Shown: piece after piece, positions 59,415-64,000 of the stretch
How the letters are laid out: every line of letters begins with the position of its first letter
How positions within the stretch are numbered: the first letter of the stretch is position 1
Source: Bryobacterales bacterium F-183
GTDB lineage: Bacteria; Acidobacteriota; Terriglobia; Bryobacterales; Bryobacteraceae
Assembly (NCBI GenBank): GCA_016865505.2
Contig: AP025252.1
Location: 4,278,001-4,342,000, forward strand
Reading direction: 5' to 3'
Length of the DNA: 64,000 bases
Program-made: the position numbers and the translations under genes
Notes under the pieces: generated by a model
What the model saw: the letters and a program-made list of their open reading frames with translations, nothing else
Database searches by the model: none
Told to the model about the DNA's origin: nothing

Positions 59415-61988
59415 TTACTTAAATATACCCTTTAAGCGGTCCATCAGTGACTTTTTTTCACCCGTGTCGCCTTTTGGCGCCGGGTTACCGGACTGGCCCT
59501 GTGCCGGCTTAGGCTGAGTCACCGGAACACTCCGTACCTCGCGGCTCTCCCGCCGCTTCACCGGAGCATCGCCTGTAGCGCCCGCAGGCGGGGCAGCACC
59601 AGCAGCAGGAGCGGCCGCAGCCTCACTGACAGGCGCCGGTGCCGGAGCCGCATCCCAGGTCGACACATGCGCCGCCATGCCGCTGCCGTGCAGCTTGCAC
59701 ACATCCACAGGTTGCGTACCCGCAATGAACACTTCGGTCTTCGGATTCGGGCACGACGCCGTAGCCAGCAAGCCCGTCTGCGGGTCGATGTCCACCGTCA
59801 CCACACCGTCCGGCGGCGCGAACTCCGTGACACCGCGGTACTGCCGGTGCGTGTGCGCGCGCTTCATAAACTCCGTCCAAATCGGCAGCGCCACCACCGA
59901 ACCATCCAGTCCGATGTTCTTGTTATCGTCAAACCCGACCCACACCGCGCACAGCAGCTTGCTCGTGTACCCGACAAACCACCCGTCATTGGACGACCCC
60001 GTCTTGCCCGCCGCCGGCTGCCAGAACCCGCGCGACCGTATGCCTGCCGCCGTACCCGTGCGCGTCACTTCCTGCATCAGGTTCGTCATCATATACGCCA
60101 CTCGCGAATCGAGCGCATACCGGCTGGGCTTCGACATATCGATACGATCCGCGCCCGGCTCCCGCACTTCCATAAATAGATTCGGCGGCGCAAACTTCCC
60201 GTAATTCGAAAAGATCGTGTACGCCCCAGCGATTTCGAGCGGCGTCACTTCATACGCACCCAGCGCCAGTGAGGGCGTGGCCCGAATGTCAGAGTTCATC
60301 CCGGCATTCCGCGCCAACTGCACCACCCGGCGGTACCCCACCTCTTCCGCGATCTTCACCGCGGGGATGTTCATGGACTTTGCCAGAGCCGTACGCAACG
60401 TCACCGGACCCAGCCACGCATTGTTGTGATTGCCCGGATCATACGGCTTCCCGTCATAAAAGAACGTGGTCGGCTCATCAATCACGGTCGATACCGGCGT
60501 AATCACCTTGCCGTCGCCGCCGTTCAACGCCGTAGACAATGCCGCCGCGTACACAAACGGCTTGAACGACGATCCCGGCTGCCGCTTCGACATCGCACGA
60601 TTCAACTGCGTCTGCCCGTAATCGCGGCCACCCAACAACGCCCGAACCTCGCCCGTATGCGGATCCAGGGCCACCAGCGCCACCTGCGCCAGCGGATGCT
60701 CCTCGTTCGGATACCCCTTAAAGCGCCGCGCCAAGGCCTTGTCCACCTCTTCCATCGCCTTCTTCACCGCGGCGTTGGCATCCTGCTGCAATTCGATGTC
60801 GAGCGTCGTATAAATCTTGTACGGCTTGGTGATGTAGTCCGCGCCCAGTTTTTCAGTCATCTGGTCGTTCACCAGATCCACAAAGTACGGTGCGTCGCTC
60901 GATTCCACTTCCTTGGTCACCACGCGCACCGGAGCCGCCGCCGCCTCATCGTACTGCGCCTTCGTGATGTACCCGTTGTCCCGCATCATGCCCAGCACGA
61001 TGTTGCGCCGCTGCTTGGCGCGCTCGGGATACCGGATCGGATTGCCATTGATCGGCACCTGCGGCAAGCCGGCAAGTAGCGCGGCCTCCGCCAACGTCAG
61101 CGACCCCAGCTCTTTCCCAAAGAACACGCGAGCCGCCTCGCTAAACCCATGGATACTGAACGACCCCTGCTGTCCGACATAAATGCCGTTGAAGTAGTAC
61201 TGGAAGATCTCTTTCTTGGTCAGCCGCTGTTCCAGGTGGATGGTGATCAGCGCCTCGGCTACTTTACGATCGAGCGTCCGCTGATTCGTCAGCCACAGCG
61301 TACGCGCCACCTGCATGGTCAGTGTGGATGCACCCTGCTGGGCCTTCCCGCGCCGGATGTCGTACAGCAGCGCGCCCGCAATACGGAACGGGTCAAACCC
61401 GACGTGTTCAAAGAACCGTTTATCTTCCGCCGATAGTACGGCCTTCACCATCATGTCCGGGATGTCTTCGTACTGCGTGATGCGCCGCTTCTCGCGCTTC
61501 TGGTCAAACAGGCTGGTGATCAGTTCCGGCTCAATCGCGTACTGCGGGACGTCGACATTGTCCTTCAACGCGATGATCTGCGAAACCTTATCGCCCCGGA
61601 ACTTGATGACCGCGCCTTCCTGATTGAAGTAGCTCTCGCTTTCCGGATGGATCTCAATCGCGTCGGGCCGTAGCTGGTACCAGCCCACCGGATTCACCCG
61701 GCCCTCGCTGTAACCGGCCTTCCGCAACAGGCTCGCCGTCTCGCCCGGCGTCAACGTGTCGCCAATTTGGATGCCGCGAGGCGAAGCGTACAGCAGCGCC
61801 GTGTTCGGAAACGGACCCGCCTTCAGCTTCTCGTCGATCAGATTGGCGTAGTGGATGTAGAAGTAGGCCAGCGTAAAGAAAGCCAGCAGGAATAAGGAAA
61901 TGCCGGAGATTAGAGCAATCTTGCCCCAACGCGTTTTGAAGATGCGAACCAGAAACGCGGATCTGGGAACCTGGAATCGAATTGCCAC
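59415..61988 (-). CDS. Class A penicillin-binding protein (PBP1B-like)
   Basis: This is an 857-residue bifunctional peptidoglycan synthase. It has an N-terminal transmembrane helix (22-44) and a UB2H-like domain (about 60-125, PRGIQIGDTLTPGETASLLR), which is typical of PBP1B. GT51 transglycosylase: Glu188 in SAEDKRFFEH. Transpeptidase: nucleophile Ser473 in PGSSFKPF, SMN (538-540) and KTG in AAGKTGSSNDGW. A disordered Pro/Ala tail ends in a short amphipathic helix (KKSLMDRLKGIFK). It is the first gene of a minus-strand envelope operon. Confidence 0.93.
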   Translation of the reverse strand: MAIRFQVPRSAFLVRIFKTRWGKIALISGISLFLLAFFTLAYFYIHYANLIDEKLKAGPFPNTALLYASPRGIQIGDTLTPGETASLLRKAGYSEGRVNPVGWYQLRPDAIEIHPESESYFNQEGAVIKFRGDKVSQIIALKDNVDVPQYAIEPELITSLFDQKREKRRITQYEDIPDMMVKAVLSAEDKRFFEHVGFDPFRIAGALLYDIRRGKAQQGASTLTMQVARTLWLTNQRTLDRKVAEALITIHLEQRLTKKEIFQYYFNGIYVGQQGSFSIHGFSEAARVFFGKELGSLTLAEAALLAGLPQVPINGNPIRYPERAKQRRNIVLGMMRDNGYITKAQYDEAAAAPVRVVTKEVESSDAPYFVDLVNDQMTEKLGADYITKPYKIYTTLDIELQQDANAAVKKAMEEVDKALARRFKGYPNEEHPLAQVALVALDPHTGEVRALLGGRDYGQTQLNRAMSKRQPGSSFKPFVYAAALSTALNGGDGKVITPVSTVIDEPTTFFYDGKPYDPGNHNNAWLGPVTLRTALAKSMNIPAVKIAEEVGYRRVVQLARNAGMNSDIRATPSLALGAYEVTPLEIAGAYTIFSNYGKFAPPNLFMEVREPGADRIDMSKPSRYALDSRVAYMMTNLMQEVTRTGTAAGIRSRGFWQPAAGKTGSSNDGWFVGYTSKLLCAVWVGFDDNKNIGLDGSVVALPIWTEFMKRAHTHRQYRGVTEFAPPDGVVTVDIDPQTGLLATASCPNPKTEVFIAGTQPVDVCKLHGSGMAAHVSTWDAAPAPAPVSEAAAAPAAGAAPPAGATGDAPVKRRESREVRSVPVTQPKPAQGQSGNPAPKGDTGEKKSLMDRLKGIFK

Positions 61989-62048
61989 TCGGTACCTGTA
62001 AACATTTTCGCAGAACTACGGGGCCAGGTCGGCGGCGTTGAAAACAGA

Positions 62049-62585
62049 CTACTTTGCCCGGGCCGCGACAAACAGGGCGTTGCACTCTTTCTCCAGTACG
62101 CCGCCAACCACCCGGCAGCGACGGAACGGCGACTTCGCCACCACCTCTTCCGCGCTGATCCCAATCTGGTTCCATCCCATCGCCAGCAGACCGGACACAG
62201 ACGTTCCAAAGACCACCAGCGGGATACCCGCCCAGATCACTGTACTCTGGCACATCGAGCAAGGCTCAGCGGTGGTGTAAAGCGTAAGCCTGCCCCAATC
62301 CGGCTTGCCATGCTGCTCGACGCACCGGTTGATGGCATCCATTTCGCCGTGCCAGGCGGGATGCTGTGAACTCTTATTCCAACCCTCCGCCATGATCTTT
62401 TTTTGCTCGCGATCGACGAGCAGTGCTCCAAACGGAGCCTTGCGATTGTTGGCTGCGAGTTCGATGGCACGGCGCATGTACTTCTCATGTTCGGCGCGCT
62501 CGGAGTCCGCCGCCGTATCGGCTCCAGCATGCATCATCTCGGCCGAGGCCATGGCAAGAAGAATTCTCCGGGTCATCGACTTCAT
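62049..62585 (-). CDS. Nucleoside deaminase-family protein with a signal-like N-terminus
   Basis: This is a 178-residue zinc deaminase of the tRNA adenosine/guanine deaminase group. His79 and Glu81 are in WHGEMDAINRC, Cys109 and Cys112 in AEPCSMCQSTVIWAGI. The core is complete, so activity on guanine, adenine or a related base is plausible. The N-terminus MTRRILLAMASAEMMHAGA looks like a short Sec or Tat-type leader (RR pair then hydrophobic stretch), which is odd for a cytosolic family. It may instead be a non-cleaved extension. The gene is upstream of the PBP gene by 60 bases. Confidence 0.85.
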   Translation of the reverse strand: MKSMTRRILLAMASAEMMHAGADTAADSERAEHEKYMRRAIELAANNRKAPFGALLVDREQKKIMAEGWNKSSQHPAWHGEMDAINRCVEQHGKPDWGRLTLYTTAEPCSMCQSTVIWAGIPLVVFGTSVSGLLAMGWNQIGISAEEVVAKSPFRRCRVVGGVLEKECNALFVAARAK

Positions 62586-62614
62586 TCTGCCATGGCCAAG
62601 GCTCCGGCACCTGC

Positions 62615-62935
62615 TTACTCGATGCGCAGGACCTGACCCGGCGCGACGGCGTTCAAGGCCTGCAATGTGGCGGGCACCAGGACCTTCAGGTCAGCCAGCC
62701 GGTTGGAGGCGCCACATAAAATGAGGATCGCAATCCTGCGCTGGCCAAGGTTCTGCTGGTAGGGAATCTCTTGATCGGTAGTGATCATGATTTCGAAACC
62801 GGCTGACTCGGCAGCGGCCAGCAAGACGCCGTTCTTCAAGCCCGCCAGTTTGGCGTAGGCAGCCGTTTGGCAATCGTGGCCAACGAACAGATTCCGAAGC
62901 TTTTGGTCGACGCACTCATCGAGCAAGATCTTCAT
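62615..62935 (-). CDS. DUF5615 PIN-like protein, putative toxin
   Basis: This 106-residue protein starts MKILLDECVDQKLRNLF, the PIN-like acidic start of DUF5615. The second acidic patch is EIMITTDQEIPYQQN. These are the likely metal-binding residues of a nuclease. DUF5615 genes usually follow DUF433 genes, as here with 15 bases between, and the pair is considered a toxin-antitoxin-like module. Toxicity is predicted by family, not shown. Confidence 0.85.
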   Translation of the reverse strand: MKILLDECVDQKLRNLFVGHDCQTAAYAKLAGLKNGVLLAAAESAGFEIMITTDQEIPYQQNLGQRRIAILILCGASNRLADLKVLVPATLQALNAVAPGQVLRIE

Positions 62936-62950
62936 CGTCGGAGATTCAGC

Positions 62951-63169
62951 TCAGACTCGCGCCAAACGTAGTTCCTTGCACTCCTCCAAAACCTGGATCG
63001 CCAGGTCCCGGCTGATCGTGGGGAACCCTTCCAAGAATTCATCCAAGGAATCGCCGTTCTCTAAGTAGTCGAACAAGGTCTGCACGGGGACGCGGGTACC
63101 GCGAAATACAGGGGTTCCATGCATTACCTCGGGATCGCGCGTGATGGCTTCTTGCATGCCTTCTTGCAT
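62951..63169 (-). CDS. DUF433 protein, putative antitoxin
   Basis: I start at ATG 63169 (MQEGMQEAITRDPEVM); ATG 63157 is also possible. The product is about 72 residues. DUF433 is evident from ITRDPEVMHGTPVFRGTRVP and DYLENGDSLDEFLEGFPTIS, a short winged-helix-like DNA-binding protein. It precedes the DUF5615 gene in the usual antitoxin-toxin order. A five-residue duplication (MQEGMQEA) at the N-terminus comes from a 12-base direct repeat. Confidence 0.85.
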   Translation of the reverse strand: MQEGMQEAITRDPEVMHGTPVFRGTRVPVQTLFDYLENGDSLDEFLEGFPTISRDLAIQVLEECKELRLARV

Positions 63170-63383
63170 GGTTTCATTGTCGCTCAGCGCTTCCCACGAG
63201 AGAAAGCTTCCGCACAACACCAAAGATCTCTGTTGTCTGATGGGTACGCGGTGGGCCGGAATTCACACCATCCAACCCGCGATTCCATTCACAACACACT
63301 TCTCTTGTTCCATCAACGACTTGCGACCAAAGACTTGACACTAGGCGGTGCTAGGCTCGTGCGCAGAGGAATCATTCCCGTCT
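63170..63383. other. Intergenic region between DUF433 and the last gene
   Basis: The region is 214 bases and carries divergent starts. It holds TTGACA (63335-63340) followed by a CTAGGC pair ten bases apart (63341-63346, 63351-63356). No RNA gene, hairpin or clear operator was seen. Confidence 0.4.
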
Positions 63384-63998
63384 ATGCCAACGCCTTTGCT
63401 CACCTCCACCGAGGTGTACGTACCGTCCAACGACATCGTCGCCTTTGAAGCTTTCCAGGCCGAACTGGCCGCCGACTTTGCCCCGCGCTGCGAATTTGAA
63501 CTCCACTGCGTCCGCACCATCGCGCACTCGCTCTGGACCATCCGCCGCACTCGCACCCTCGAACGCCGCATGCAGGAACGCGCTGTCAACGAAGGCTACA
63601 TCGACCCGCTGCTCGACCTCGAATGGGCCAAGCAACTGCGCGGCATCCTCAATCTCCGCCGTCAGGCCGAGCGCAGCCAGTTGCTCGCCCTCAAGGAACT
63701 CCGCGCCTACCGCGCCTCGCACCCCACGCCTCCCGAAGAACCCAAAACCGCTGCTGCTGGTGCCAACGGCTCCCTCGACCAACTCGAACACAGCCTCGCC
63801 GCCGCTGCCAACGTACTCGAAATGCCCAAAGCAAAAAGGGCGGCTCGCCCCTTCCTCGTGGACTCAAGTTCAGAAGAACCGGAACAGGAAGTAGGTTTGC
63901 CGCCCTTACAGAAAACGCCGGGTATGTTACCGGACCGCAATCTGTACAGTATTCGACATCATGCCGCCGGCCGATACCACCACCGGCTGGTTGCCTGA
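63384..63998 (+). CDS. Protein of unknown function
   Basis: The start is ATG 63384 (MPTPLLTSTEVYV). The product is about 204 residues: a helical N-terminal half (IVAFEAFQAELAADFAPRCE, ECVRTIAH-like helix HCVRTIAHSLWTIRRTRTLE), then a Pro/Ala-rich and acidic, probably disordered C-terminus. I know similar proteins only as acidobacterial hypotheticals. TTGACA at 63335-63340 may be a -35 but no matching -10 was found. An inverted repeat AAGGGCGGC/GCCGCCCTT (63836-63844, 63899-63907) lies within its 3' part. The stop is three bases from the window end. Confidence 0.6.
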   Translation: MPTPLLTSTEVYVPSNDIVAFEAFQAELAADFAPRCEFELHCVRTIAHSLWTIRRTRTLERRMQERAVNEGYIDPLLDLEWAKQLRGILNLRRQAERSQLLALKELRAYRASHPTPPEEPKTAAAGANGSLDQLEHSLAAAANVLEMPKAKRAARPFLVDSSSEEPEQEVGLPPLQKTPGMLPDRNLYSIRHHAAGRYHHRLVA

Positions 63999-64000
63999 CG

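Noticed and set aside
63836-63907. Inverted repeat AAGGGCGGC/GCCGCCCTT as a terminator
   Set aside because: The arms are 54 bases apart and lie inside a coding frame; probably chance.
1-64000. CRISPR arrays, tRNA and rRNA genes
   Set aside because: No regularly spaced repeats and no cloverleaf or rRNA-like segments were noticed in the short intergenic regions.

Overview
The window looks like a chromosomal segment of an Acidobacteriota bacterium, most likely of the Bryobacteraceae/Solibacter type. The main reasons are its gene content. It has an Oar-like TonB-dependent receptor with a carboxypeptidase-regulatory N-terminus. It has a cytochrome-type DUF1549/DUF1553 protein followed by a DUF1501 protein. 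Large Ser/Thr kinases with TPR tails sit beside ECF sigma factors of the kinase-associated class. It also has a PEP-CTERM protein, LptD (so the cell is diderm) and high GC. No tRNA, rRNA or CRISPR array was seen, and no gene-free stretch exceeds about 200 bases. This is a lineage inference only; no database comparison was possible.

Left part (1-25.4 kb). A 5'-truncated CocE/NonD hydrolase and a PEP-CTERM protein are followed by the first kinase/ECF module (2.1-6.0 kb). This module also carries a small gene with a caspase-like His/Cys arrangement. A minus-strand catabolic-looking operon follows (phosphodiesterase, nitrilase, PQQ-type propeller, HpaI-like aldolase; 6.0-10.1 kb). Next come an M20 dipeptidase, a SpoU methyltransferase and a GNAT enzyme. 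A plus-strand run holds a gluconate-dehydrogenase subunit 3-like protein, an APC permease, FolC, PlsC and an amidohydrolase. An orphan antitoxin gene lies between two perfect 14-bp direct repeats. The second kinase/ECF module (18.1-21.3 kb) is followed by DUF1844, a metallo-beta-lactamase fold enzyme, RibF and a LacD-type aldolase.

Middle part (24.5-34.4 kb). An RDD membrane protein, LptD, the TldD/PmbA protease pair and a small membrane-anchored protein precede a topoisomerase IB. A gene broken by a one-base frameshift and an AT-richer orphan gene with a His-His motif follow.

Right part (34.4-53.2 kb) is the most interesting region. A tightly coupled minus-strand operon encodes an SSS-family symporter, an exported beta-propeller, two DUF1989 proteins, a biotin-dependent urea/guanidine carboxylase and allophanate hydrolase. 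The two DUF1989 proteins (UAAP1/UAAP2, known as carboxyguanidine deiminase subunits) point to guanidine rather than urea as the substrate. The operon diverges from an Oar-like TonB receptor and a second exported propeller. The shared intergenic region holds opposed sigma70-like promoters and a 9+9 bp inverted repeat over both. On the receptor side there is a leader of about 110 nt that can form two mutually exclusive pairings, one of which masks the ribosome-binding site. I infer one regulated uptake-and-catabolism locus. Downstream come the DUF1549/1553 and DUF1501 genes, which carry Met-rich insertions.

End (53.2-64 kb). A RAYT transposase is framed by a perfect 21-bp inverted repeat. A minus-strand envelope operon contains a class A PBP, TPR protein, TPR lipoprotein and membrane proteins. 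A deaminase with a signal-like N-terminus, a DUF433/DUF5615 pair and an unknown gene complete the window. The plus strand is visibly G-rich on the left and C-rich on the right, whatever the gene strand, with the change near 31-34 kb.
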